Assembly: GCA_004297935.1 (NCBI GenBank)
Contig: SCRE01000018.1
Location: 124,001 to 188,000, forward strand
DNA: 64,000 bases
Reading direction: 5' to 3'
Source: Microbacteriaceae bacterium
Lineage (GTDB): Bacteria > Actinomycetota > Actinomycetes > Actinomycetales > Microbacteriaceae
Shown: positions 47,613 through 56,335 of the stretch, in pieces
How the letters are laid out: every line of letters starts with the position of its first letter
Numbering within the stretch: position 1 is the stretch's first letter
Translations under genes and position numbers: made by a program
The notes under the pieces: model-generated
Databases searched by the model: none
What the model was told of the DNA's origin: nothing
What the model saw: only the letters and a program-made list of their open reading frames with translations

Positions 47613-49927
47613 GCGCGCGCACGAGGGAGGCGAGACGCATTGCGACGATGACATTCTTCTCCGCTGTCGCTGTCGCCGCTGCTTCGCTCACGCTGTGGCC
47701 GATCTATCGCAGTGCGGAGTTCGTCGTCATGGTGGTGGCGACGATCACAATCGGTTGTTGCATCGCTGTCGGCGGTGCGGTGTTCCGCCTGTCCAGCGCC
47801 GTGGTCACGCTGCTCACCGTTGGCGCATATCTGGTGTTCGGCGTCGCGTTGGCCGTCCCGGGTGAGGCGGTCGACCGAGTGGTTCCCTCCTGGTCGGGCC
47901 TGCTCGATCTGATTTCCGGTGCCGCACTCGGCTGGAAGCAGCTGGTGACGATCTCGACGCCCGTCGGCGCGTATCAGGCGCTGCTCGTGCCGGCTTTCCT
48001 GCTGACCCTGTTCGCGAGTGTCACATCGGTCACCGTCGCATTGCGTGCGAAGCGCGGCGAATGGGCGCTGATCGTGCCGATCGTGCTGTTCACGGTCGGG
48101 ATCGTGCTCGGTCCACAGGACGTCGACGCACCGGTCGCTTCGGCGCTGGTCCTCACGGTGACGTTGCTGCTCTGGTTGGCCTGGTTCCGACGCGCGCGCT
48201 ATTCGTCGGCACTGCGCGCGCTGCGTGAGCGTTCAGCAGGACCGCAGCGGCGCTCGGATCGGCGGCGTGCGAGTGCCCGCTCGGTCGCGGCAGGCGGTCT
48301 CGTCGTGCTGCTCGCGAGCGGTGTCGGCACGGCGGCGGCGATTCTCGTGCCGCCGGCGGGCGATCGTGACGTCGCACGCAATGCACTGAATCAGCCGTTC
48401 GACCCGCGCGACTATCCGAGCCCCCTGACCGGATTCCGGTCCTACCTGGAGCCGGCGCAGGCGAAGCGGCCGATGCTGGCCGTTTCTGGACTGGACGGTG
48501 AGCGGCGCATCCGCATCGCCACGATGGACACCTATGACGGGGTCGTTTATGCGGTCGGCAGTGCTGCGGTCTCGAGTGCGTCGGGCATGTTCGTGAGGGT
48601 GCCGGGCCAGGTGGGCGAGCCGACGGCATCCGGTTCGGAACGGACCATCGACGTCACGATCGACGACTACCACGGTGTCTGGTTGCCCGGCACCGGGATG
48701 ATGCACAGCGTGCAGTTCAGCGGTGCGGATGCGCAGAAGTTACAGGATTCCGTCTACTTCAACGGCGTGACCGGCACGATCGCCGTGTCCAGCGGGGTGG
48801 CAGCCAACGATCGCTATCGCCTGCGGACCTCTGTCGCCCCCGATCGGTCGATCGCGCAATTGGCGACCCAGACTCCCGGAAACGCGAGCCTGCCGAAGGT
48901 CGGCGTGGTTCCGGACGGGGTCGACCAGACCATCCAGCTCAGCGCCGGATCGCTGCAGCAACCCGGTGCGAAACTGTCGGCGGCGCTCACCCACCTGGTC
49001 GACGCGGGCTACATCAGCCACGGAATCGGAGCCGCGGAACCGATCAGCAGGTCGGGTCACGGCGCCGACCGGATCACGCAACTGCTGACGGACGTGCCCA
49101 TGATCGGTGACCAGGAGCAGTACGCCGTCGCGGCCGCTTTGATGGCACGGCAGCTGGGCTTTCCGGCGCGCGTCGTCTTCGGTTTTCTGGTGCCGAGCGA
49201 CACGGCCTCGACCGGCACCATCACGCTGACCGGTGCCGACGTGTCTGCCTGGATAGAAGTGCAGACGCGTCAGAGCGGATGGGTCACCGTGGATCCGAAT
49301 CCGGCGGTGCGGCCCATTCCGCAGCAGCAACCGCGGGACCCGAAGCAGATCTCGCGTCCGCAATCGGTCGTGCCGCCCCCCCAGGACACCGCAGAGCGCG
49401 CGGCTCCACCGTCGCAGCCCTCGCGTGTCGCCCCCGACAACAGCCCCACGCCGAACCAGTTGCTGACGGCGCTCCTTTTGGCCGCACAGGTCGTGGGATG
49501 GACCATCCTGGTCGCCGCAATCCTGCTGGCGCCGTTCGCGACCGTGCTCGTGGCGAAGTCACGCCGCCGACATCGACGCAAAAACGCGCAGACCTCAGCG
49601 GGGAAGATCGCCGGCGGATGGCGTGAGTTCGCGGACAGCGCGCTCGACCATGGTTTCCGTCCTCCGCCGTCGGCAACGCGAAGCGAGGTCGCGCAGGCGG
49701 TCGGCGGTGTGCGTCCGCTCGTGCTTGCTTCGGTCGCCGATCGCGCCGTGTTCGCCCCGAGCGAGCCCACGCCGGAGGAGGCCGAGCGGGTGTGGCGCGC
49801 TGTCGACGAGCTGCGCGCCTCGCTCGATCACGACACGACACGATGGCAGCGTGTCCGCGCTGCCGTCTCTTTGGCCTCGTTCGGTGGGTACCGTGGAAGA
49901 GACAGGAAGGGAGCGTCGAGGAGATGA
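47609..49927 (+). CDS. Membrane transglutaminase-like protein, catalytic Cys and His lost
   Basis: 772 residues from ATG 47609, which overlaps the DUF58 stop. About six N-terminal membrane helices (residues 14-180), an extracytoplasmic domain, a transglutaminase-core region at about 485-565, another membrane helix near 630-650 and a cytoplasmic tail. The core reads IGDQEQYAVAAALMARQLGF, then VSAWIEV, then WVTVDPNP. In active members these positions are GxCExFA, HAWxEV and DP: here Cys is Gln502 and His is Ser546, while Asp562 remains. It is therefore probably a binding or scaffold protein, not an enzyme. Corresponds to Tgm of PFNA clusters. Confidence 0.9.
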   Translation: MSARTREARRIATMTFFSAVAVAAASLTLWPIYRSAEFVVMVVATITIGCCIAVGGAVFRLSSAVVTLLTVGAYLVFGVALAVPGEAVDRVVPSWSGLLDLISGAALGWKQLVTISTPVGAYQALLVPAFLLTLFASVTSVTVALRAKRGEWALIVPIVLFTVGIVLGPQDVDAPVASALVLTVTLLLWLAWFRRARYSSALRALRERSAGPQRRSDRRRASARSVAAGGLVVLLASGVGTAAAILVPPAGDRDVARNALNQPFDPRDYPSPLTGFRSYLEPAQAKRPMLAVSGLDGERRIRIATMDTYDGVVYAVGSAAVSSASGMFVRVPGQVGEPTASGSERTIDVTIDDYHGVWLPGTGMMHSVQFSGADAQKLQDSVYFNGVTGTIAVSSGVAANDRYRLRTSVAPDRSIAQLATQTPGNASLPKVGVVPDGVDQTIQLSAGSLQQPGAKLSAALTHLVDAGYISHGIGAAEPISRSGHGADRITQLLTDVPMIGDQEQYAVAAALMARQLGFPARVVFGFLVPSDTASTGTITLTGADVSAWIEVQTRQSGWVTVDPNPAVRPIPQQQPRDPKQISRPQSVVPPPQDTAERAAPPSQPSRVAPDNSPTPNQLLTALLLAAQVVGWTILVAAILLAPFATVLVAKSRRRHRRKNAQTSAGKIAGGWREFADSALDHGFRPPPSATRSEVAQAVGGVRPLVLASVADRAVFAPSEPTPEEAERVWRAVDELRASLDHDTTRWQRVRAAVSLASFGGYRGRDRKGASRR

Positions 49928-50589
49928 ACTGCCGAGTGTGTGGCAGCGAGCTGCCAGACGGCGCGTTGTTCTGCGGGGAATGCGGCAGTTCAGTGACCGC
50001 GACGCCGCTGCTTCGCAGCGCCGCAGAAGATCCCCGTCCGTCTGACACCACGATCATCGAACCGCTTCCTGGGCCAGCCGTGTCCGGCCCCCGCTCGACC
50101 ATCCGCTCGATCTCGATCCCGACGCCCATCGAGCAGGATCCCATAGCGCCGCCCGAAGGCGCCCTTTCCGGGCCGGCGACGGACGTGCCGTCTGCCCCGG
50201 CGGCAGGTGCACCGGCAGCAGGTGCACCGGCAGAGTCTGCAGCGCGGGCGCCAGATGCCGCGCAGAGTGCGTTCACGCTCACCGCGAGCACAGGCGAACG
50301 CATTGTGGTGACGGGTCCCGGACTGCTCGGGCGTCGGCCGATGGCGCAACCGGGAGAGGCCTTTGCCCAGCTGGTGTCGATCGCGGATACGCAGCGGTCG
50401 GTGTCGAAGACGCACCTGGAGTTCGGCATCGACACCGGCGAGCTGTGGGTGTGCGATCGTTATTCCGCCAACGGCACCGTGATCCGTCTGCCGGGCGGTG
50501 TTCCGCGGATCTGCGAACCGGGTCGACGGTACCGCGTACAACGCGGTGCGCGGGTGGACATCGGCGACCAGTACCTCGACGTCGACTGA
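49924..50589 (+). CDS. Zinc-ribbon FHA-domain protein
   Basis: 221 residues. N-terminal zinc ribbon NCRVCGSELPDGALFCGECG (four Cys), a Pro/Ala-rich linker containing SDTTIIEPLP (Thr42/Thr43, acidic-Thr-hydrophobic) and a 15-bp duplication encoding AAGAP repeats (50203-50232), then a C-terminal FHA domain (about 118-221) with GLLGRRP, SVSKTHLEF and SANGTVI. FHA domains bind phosphothreonine, here presumably made by the locus kinase. The layout recalls FHA regulators such as GarA, where a Thr near the N-terminus is the switch. ATG overlaps the previous stop; GAGGAG lies directly upstream. Confidence 0.88.
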   Translation: MNCRVCGSELPDGALFCGECGSSVTATPLLRSAAEDPRPSDTTIIEPLPGPAVSGPRSTIRSISIPTPIEQDPIAPPEGALSGPATDVPSAPAAGAPAAGAPAESAARAPDAAQSAFTLTASTGERIVVTGPGLLGRRPMAQPGEAFAQLVSIADTQRSVSKTHLEFGIDTGELWVCDRYSANGTVIRLPGGVPRICEPGRRYRVQRGARVDIGDQYLDVD

Positions 50590-50733
50590 TCACGGCGGCT
50601 CCGTCACCGTCGCGCCCTCCCCGTGCCGCCGGTCGGGCTGCTGGCTGCGCTGCGCCCCAACATGCGCAACAATTCGGCCGGTTCCTCGAATCACGCTCGA
50701 TCGTGCCAGGCTGACACGGCGATGTGATGGGCT

Positions 50734-53700
50734 GTGACCGTGGCTGCGATAACCCCTGGATTCGATGATCGGCCGCTCACACTGCCGCCCCCTGTGCCAC
50801 AGCAGCGAACTCCGCCCTTCCCGTTGGCGGCGAGCATCGCGCCGCTCGTGGCATGCGCCCTGATCTGGGCGATCACACGGTCGCCGTTCGCGCTGGTGTT
50901 CGCCGCACTGAGTCCCGTGATCGCCGTCGCGGCCGTCGTCGACGGCCGCCGGCACGCTCGTGCGGCGCGCCGGCGGACACATGCCGCACAGGCCCTGGCG
51001 TGGGCGCGGCTGGAGGCAGATGTGCGTCAGCGGCACGAGTGCGAACGGGCGGCACGATTCGCCCGTACGCCGCCCGCACGCCAGGCGATGCATGCGACCG
51101 GACGCGTCGGGCGCTGGAACACGGACCCCGACCGGTTCGCCTTCGTGACGATCGGGACAGGAGACGTGCTCAGTACACTGCGGCTGGGCGGCGAGCCGGG
51201 CACGGAGGGCGAGCAGCAGTTTCTGACCCGGTCAGCGACGCTTCACGAGGCGCCGGTGATCGCCGATGCGACGCTCGGGATCGGCCTGGTCGGTCCACCG
51301 ACCCTTGTTCGGGCGGTCGCTCGGGGGTACCTCATTCAGCTGGTGCACGCGTTCTCACCGCGGGTCCTGCAGATCGCCCAGTTGCCGCCCGCCGGCTGGG
51401 GGTGGGCGGCCGGGCTGCCGCACCGGAGCGTCGACGGCTCCGACGTCGACACCCGGATCTTCGTGCAGGATGCCGTCACACGCGACGCAGCCATACACGA
51501 CGCTGTCGATCGCGACACTGTCGATCGCGACGCTGTCGTACGCGGTGCCCCGGATGCGACGGCCCGGGATGTCGCTGCCGGCCCGCGTCGTGGCCGTGAT
51601 GCCGTCATCGCGTCGGCTCGCTCGATCGACGAGCTGCCGACTCCGTGCGCGGTCGTCGTCGAAGTCACCGGACCGTGTTCTGCTCGTGTTCTGCGCAATC
51701 CGGAGGAGCTGCCGCTGAACGCGATCGTCCCCGAACTGATCGCGGAAGCGCACGCCGCCGGCTATGCGCGCCGGCTGGCCGAGCATGCCGCGGTGACAGG
51801 CCTCGCCCGGCTGCATCGAGAACTGCCCTCTGCTGTGGCGTTCAGCGACCTCGACCGGCCAGCCGCACACGCAACGGGTGCTTCGCTCGCCGCCGTCGTC
51901 GGGCGGGGCTGCGGTGGTGCGCTGACGCTCGATCTTGTCGCAGACGGCCCGCACGCCGTGGTCGGCGGAACCACCGGCAGCGGGAAGAGCGAGTTCCTCA
52001 CTACCTGGGTGGCGGCGATGGCGGCACAGCACACGCCCCGGGCGGTCGGGTTTCTCCTGGTCGACTTCAAAGGCGGCAGCGCCTTCGGCTGCCTGTCCCG
52101 GCTGCCGCACTGCGTCGGGATGATCACCGACCTCGGCCATGGCGAAGCGGAGCGGGCGCTGAAGAGCCTGCAAGCCGAACTGCGGCATCGCGAACGGGTG
52201 TTGGCCCGGCTGGGCGCCCGCGATATCGGTGAGGCGGCGGGCGAGCTCGGCAGGCTGGTGATCGTCGTCGACGAGTTTGCCGCAATGCTGGAGATGTTCC
52301 CGGAATTGCATGCGGTATTCGTCGACATCGCGGCGCGCGGTCGCTCCCTCGGCGTACACGCGATCCTGTGCACTCAGCGACCCGCTGGAGTCGTGCGGGA
52401 CTCGCTCCTGGCGAACTGTGCCTTGCGCATCTCGCTGCGCGTCAACAACGCGCTCGACAGTGTGGCCGTGGTCGGTACGGATGCGGCGTCGCGGCTCTCC
52501 GCAGCGCAACTGGGCCGCTGCATCGTCGCGCGGGACGGGGCGACCGAGCAGGTGCAGGTGGCCCGGACATCCGTCGCGGATGTCGACCGGATCGTGCGAG
52601 GCCTGCCAAGCGGTTCGGAGACCCTCCGTCGGCCGTGGCTGGACCCCCTGCCGGGTGTGATTCCCTTGGACACACTGGACCGCGGGCCGGCCGGCACCGT
52701 CGTTCTCGGCGTCGAAGACGTTCCGCTGGAGCAACGGCAATCGACGGTGGCGGTGCAGTTGACCGGAAGTCACCTGCTGGTGTCCGGAGTTCACGGCGCG
52801 GGGAAGAGCACCACGCTGCGCTCGATCGCCGGGCAGTGGCCCGGCGAAGTCCGCAGCGCGCAGGCGGGCACCGAAGCGCTCTGGGACGCGCTCGAATGGG
52901 CCGACCATCGGTGTGCGCCGACCGGCAGGGAGCCAACCGAGCCGACCTCGGAACAGCACGCAGCCATGCTGCTGGTCGACGATCTTGACGCGCTGCTCGG
53001 CCGGATGTCGCAGGAGTACCAGGATCTCGCGCTCGAGCGCCTCGTGCGCGTTCTCCGCGACGGCCCCGCCTTCGGCGTCTGCATCGTCGCGGCGGTCCAG
53101 ACGGTCACGGCGGCGCTGCGCTGCGCCGCCGGACTCTTTCCAGATACCGTGCTGCTGCGGCAACCGAGCCGACAGGATCATGTCCTGGCGGGTGCGCCCG
53201 CCGAACTGTACGACGAAGCTGCCCGACCCGGTTCCGGCGTATGGCGCGGCAATCGAATCCAGCTCGCCCGGCGGCAGGAGTCCCGTGCGGCGAATGCGCA
53301 TTCCGGACGCCGGGCTGCCCCGGTCGACCCTGACGGTCGGCAGCGACCACCGGCAGTGCGCTGGGTCGATGGCACGACCGTCGTGGTGACCCGATCGCCG
53401 GCGGCGCGCCTCCGATCGCTGCGCGGCCACGGGGCAGGGTCGCGCGGGGCAGGGTCGCGTGGAGCAGGGTCGCGTGGAGCAGGGATCGAAGTGCTCGACG
53501 TCGAGTCCGCGGCCGATTGCGCGGAGGAGAGTGGTGCAGGCCTGAGCGATGCGGGCAAGAGCGGAGACCTGCGCGTCCTCGATGGCTCGCAGCGGTCGAC
53601 GCGGAGTGTTCTCGTCGGCAGCATCGCGGGATGGCAAGCTCGCTGGGGTCTGTTCACCGCGTTGCGCGGCCGGTGCACTGTCGTGTTCGACGGCTGCAGT

Positions 53701-53829
53701 GTGGCGCAGCTGCGTGAGCTACTCCAGACGCGGGAAGTCCCGTCTCTCGTCGCGGGACCGGATCGCGTGTGGGTCCGCACTCCCGACGGGACGATTCGTC
53801 GTGCGCGCTGGGCGCACGACGAATCGTGA
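50734..53829 (+). CDS. EccC/EssC-like FtsK/SpoIIIE ATPase
   Basis: 1031 residues. Two membrane helices at about 30-70, then a soluble region and two P-loop domains: first VVGGTTGSGKSEFLTTWVAA (Lys418) with Walker B LVIVVDEFAAMLE and LCTQRPAGVV; second VSGVHGAGKSTTLRS (Lys691) with MLLVDDLDALLG. Mycobacterial EccC has three such domains, so this form is short. DFKGGSAF and the Q-RP arginine region are classic for type VII secretion motors. Two slippage arrays encode DAVDRDTVDRDAVVR (51499-51543) and GAGSR repeats (53431-53490). GTG start, 144 bp after the FHA gene, so a separate promoter is possible. No WXG100, EccB, EccD or mycosin gene is nearby. Confidence 0.88.
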   Translation: MTVAAITPGFDDRPLTLPPPVPQQRTPPFPLAASIAPLVACALIWAITRSPFALVFAALSPVIAVAAVVDGRRHARAARRRTHAAQALAWARLEADVRQRHECERAARFARTPPARQAMHATGRVGRWNTDPDRFAFVTIGTGDVLSTLRLGGEPGTEGEQQFLTRSATLHEAPVIADATLGIGLVGPPTLVRAVARGYLIQLVHAFSPRVLQIAQLPPAGWGWAAGLPHRSVDGSDVDTRIFVQDAVTRDAAIHDAVDRDTVDRDAVVRGAPDATARDVAAGPRRGRDAVIASARSIDELPTPCAVVVEVTGPCSARVLRNPEELPLNAIVPELIAEAHAAGYARRLAEHAAVTGLARLHRELPSAVAFSDLDRPAAHATGASLAAVVGRGCGGALTLDLVADGPHAVVGGTTGSGKSEFLTTWVAAMAAQHTPRAVGFLLVDFKGGSAFGCLSRLPHCVGMITDLGHGEAERALKSLQAELRHRERVLARLGARDIGEAAGELGRLVIVVDEFAAMLEMFPELHAVFVDIAARGRSLGVHAILCTQRPAGVVRDSLLANCALRISLRVNNALDSVAVVGTDAASRLSAAQLGRCIVARDGATEQVQVARTSVADVDRIVRGLPSGSETLRRPWLDPLPGVIPLDTLDRGPAGTVVLGVEDVPLEQRQSTVAVQLTGSHLLVSGVHGAGKSTTLRSIAGQWPGEVRSAQAGTEALWDALEWADHRCAPTGREPTEPTSEQHAAMLLVDDLDALLGRMSQEYQDLALERLVRVLRDGPAFGVCIVAAVQTVTAALRCAAGLFPDTVLLRQPSRQDHVLAGAPAELYDEAARPGSGVWRGNRIQLARRQESRAANAHSGRRAAPVDPDGRQRPPAVRWVDGTTVVVTRSPAARLRSLRGHGAGSRGAGSRGAGSRGAGIEVLDVESAADCAEESGAGLSDAGKSGDLRVLDGSQRSTRSVLVGSIAGWQARWGLFTALRGRCTVVFDGCSVAQLRELLQTREVPSLVAGPDRVWVRTPDGTIRRARWAHDES

Positions 53830-53834
53830 CCGAG

Positions 53835-54962
53835 TTACGCGGCGGCCGCTCCCAAGACGTCAGGCAGCTCCTGCGCGGCGAGACCGTGTGCGGTCGCGAC
53901 GGCACGGTTGACGACCGCACCGTCGTAGGTGTTGAGGCCGCGGGCCAGTGCTGCGTTTGCGCGTAGTGCGTCGCGCCAGCCGTTGTTCGCGACCGCGCGC
54001 ACGTAGGGCAACGTCGCATTGGTCAGCGCGTACGTCGAGGTGTGCGGCACAGCGCCGGGCATGTTCGCGACGCAGTAGAACAGCGAACCGTGCACGGTGA
54101 ACGTCGGATCCGTGTGGGTCGTGGGGTGCGAGTCTGCGAAGCAGCCGCCCTGGTCGACCGCGATGTCGACGAGCACACTGCCGGGTTTCATCCTGGACAC
54201 CAGTTCGTTGCTGACCAGCTTGGGCGCCTTGGCGCCGGGAACGAGCACGGAGCCGATCACCAGGTCCGATTCGAGCGCCGCCTTCTCGATCTCGAATCCG
54301 TTCGACGCGATGGTCTTGATGCGTCCGGCGTAGAGCGCGTCGAGTTCGCGCAACCGGTCGATGTTCGTGTCCAGAACCGTCACCTCGGCACCGAGGCCCA
54401 CCGAGACACCGATGGCGTTCGAGCCGGCGACGCCTCCACCGAGGATCATGATCCGTGCCGGGTGGGTGCCGGGCACGCCCGGCACGAGCAGGCCGGGGCC
54501 GCCGCTCGGTTTGAGCATCGTGTGCGCGCCGACGATCGGTGCGAGTCGCCCCGCGACCTCACTCATCGGTGCAAGCAGCGGCAGGGCGCGGTTCGGCAGC
54601 TGCACGGTCTCGTAGGCGATGGCGGTCATCCGCGCGTCGATCAGAGCATGGGTCAGCTCGAGCTCGGCCGCCAGGTGCAAGTAGGTGAACAAGAGCAGGT
54701 TGTCACGGAAATAGCCGTATTCGGAAGCGATCGGCTCCTTCACCTTGAGCAGCAGATCCGCCGCAGCCCAGGTGCTCGCTGCGTCCGGCAGAATCGTTGC
54801 GCCCGCATCCGCGTATGCGTCATCGGAAATCGACGACCCCACGCCCGCTCCCGCTTGAACACAGACATCATGTCCGTGTGCGACCAGATCGTGCACACCG
54901 GAGGGTGTGATCGCGACCCGGAACTCGTTGTCTTTGATTTCGGTGGGGACCGCAATCCTCAT
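53835..54962 (-). CDS. ald: Alanine dehydrogenase
   Basis: NAD-dependent interconversion of alanine with pyruvate and ammonia; 375 residues. N-terminal MRIAVPTEIKDNEFRVAITP carries the substrate-binding Arg/Lys, then EVAGRLAPIVGAHTM, the NAD motif IMILGGGVAGSNAIGVSVGL and VLDTNIDRLREL; the substrate His lies in ANMPGAVPHTST. ATG start with AAGGAG 4 nt upstream. It converges on the FtsK-like gene (5-bp gap) and has a 200-bp upstream region with AT-rich dyads. Confidence 0.97.
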   Translation of the reverse strand: MRIAVPTEIKDNEFRVAITPSGVHDLVAHGHDVCVQAGAGVGSSISDDAYADAGATILPDAASTWAAADLLLKVKEPIASEYGYFRDNLLLFTYLHLAAELELTHALIDARMTAIAYETVQLPNRALPLLAPMSEVAGRLAPIVGAHTMLKPSGGPGLLVPGVPGTHPARIMILGGGVAGSNAIGVSVGLGAEVTVLDTNIDRLRELDALYAGRIKTIASNGFEIEKAALESDLVIGSVLVPGAKAPKLVSNELVSRMKPGSVLVDIAVDQGGCFADSHPTTHTDPTFTVHGSLFYCVANMPGAVPHTSTYALTNATLPYVRAVANNGWRDALRANAALARGLNTYDGAVVNRAVATAHGLAAQELPDVLGAAAA

Positions 54963-55162
54963 GACTCTCCTTCGAGCAAACTGTGTTGAGCAATAGCGCA
55001 CCGCTCTGAGCGGCTCGGTGTAAGCGTAGCTCGTCAGACTGTGGATATCGACTGTTTTTTGTGCGTATTTCCACGGATTTCGTGAATATCCTGTGTCCAG
55101 ATCGCCGTTTTCTGCGTTTCGGAGGCGATTCTGTTGTCGGATTCCGCTTGGTCCAGCTCGAC
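54963..55162 (-). promoter_or_regulatory. Control region of alanine dehydrogenase
   Basis: 200 bp without a gene. It contains an unusually AT-rich stretch (about 55040-55095) with GGATAT (55043-55048) mirrored by ATATCC (55086-55091) and a run of six T. ald genes in actinobacteria are often activated by an Lrp-type regulator binding AT-rich dyads, so this is a candidate site. The exact promoter is unclear. Confidence 0.45.
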
Positions 55163-56287
55163 TCAGCGCAGTATCGCGTCGACGTCGCGCGTGATGGCCC
55201 CGACCAGGGCTGCGGCTGTGCGGTGGCGGATCAGGGGCGCAGCCTGGCCTGCCCACAGCGAGGTGAAGTCGCGATTCCCGGCGGCGGCCGCCGCACGCTT
55301 CAGGTGGCCGGTGAGCCAGCCCTGCACCGGGAACGGTCCCACGCTGCCGAGGCTCAGTTCTCGACTCATGCGATTCGGGATGCCGCGGGCAAGCCGGCCG
55401 CTGAACACTCGGGTGAGCGCCGTCTCGTCGACCGCGTGCGCCGACGCGGCCTGAGGCCGTTCCCGCTGTGCCTGTTCCCGCTGTGCCTGTTCCCACAGTG
55501 CCGCGCGATGCGGCGGGTTCGCTGCCGACTCGTCGCAGGCGAGGAACGCCGTGCCCAGCTGTGCAGCCGATGCGCCGAGGGCGAGGGCCGCGGCCACCCC
55601 GCGTCCGTCTGAGATGCCGCCGGCCGCGATCACCGGCACCCGCACCGCGTCGACGACCCTCGGAACGAGCGCGATAGTCCCGACGAGGGAATCCTCCGCC
55701 CGCTCGAGGAAGGACACGCGGTGGCCGGCCGCCTCGAAACCGGTTGCGATGATCGCGTCGACCCCGACGGCGTCGAGAGCCACCGCCTCGGCAACCGTTG
55801 TCGCGGTGCCGACGATGCGGATGCCCGCGGTGTGGCAGCGCTCGACGAGCGCGACATCCGGAACGCCGTAGACGAGGCTCAGGGCGCTCGGCTGCGCCGC
55901 GATCGTCGCGTCGATCTGCTCCTCGAACGGTATCAGGTAGCGGTCCGGCCGCAGGGGCAGGGGAAGGCCGAGCTCGGCGAAGTAGGGCGCCAGGGGTTCG
56001 AGGGCATGAGCATACGCGTCGGCGTCGCTCACGGCATCCGCTCCCGGTGCCGTCTCCTGGTGCGGGAGCCACAGATTGAACAGGAACGGTGCCGCGGTCT
56101 GCGCTCGGATGTCTGCTGCGGTCTGTGCGATCGCGTCCGGCCCCATGCCATACAGGCCGAACGATCCGAGTCCGCCCGCGTTGCTGACCGCAGCGACGAG
56201 CGCGGTCGAGGACGCACCGCCGAACGCGCCGAGCACGATCGGCAATTCGATGCCCGTCAGTCGGGTGAACCTGTTCTGTTTCCACAT
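55163..56287 (-). CDS. Nitronate monooxygenase family flavoprotein
   Basis: 374-residue FMN-dependent TIM-barrel enzyme of the nitronate monooxygenase / 2-nitropropane dioxygenase family. Visible: ELPIVLGAFGGASSTALVAA at the start, the catalytic-region GFEAAGHRVS, PVIAAGGISDGRGVAAALAL for FMN phosphate binding, and GASAAQLGTAFLACDESAAN. Near residue 270 a 15-bp slippage array encodes EQAQREQAQRERPQ. The physiological nitroalkane or propionate-3-nitronate substrate is not readable. Probably cotranscribed behind the asparaginase gene (48-bp gap). Confidence 0.88.
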   Translation of the reverse strand: MWKQNRFTRLTGIELPIVLGAFGGASSTALVAAVSNAGGLGSFGLYGMGPDAIAQTAADIRAQTAAPFLFNLWLPHQETAPGADAVSDADAYAHALEPLAPYFAELGLPLPLRPDRYLIPFEEQIDATIAAQPSALSLVYGVPDVALVERCHTAGIRIVGTATTVAEAVALDAVGVDAIIATGFEAAGHRVSFLERAEDSLVGTIALVPRVVDAVRVPVIAAGGISDGRGVAAALALGASAAQLGTAFLACDESAANPPHRAALWEQAQREQAQRERPQAASAHAVDETALTRVFSGRLARGIPNRMSRELSLGSVGPFPVQGWLTGHLKRAAAAAGNRDFTSLWAGQAAPLIRHRTAAALVGAITRDVDAILR

Positions 56288-56335
56288 ACCGGAGATCGCT
56301 GCTCCCTTGCTGTGGCCGCCCGCGCGGCCGGATCG

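Noticed and set aside
51355-53637. Long open minus-strand frame opposite the FtsK-like gene
   Set aside because: Same compositional artefact; the plus strand has intact Walker motifs.
35756-53829. Complete type VII secretion system
   Set aside because: Only an EccC/EssC-like ATPase and FHA proteins are present; WXG100, EccB, EccD, EccE and mycosin genes were looked for and not found in the window.
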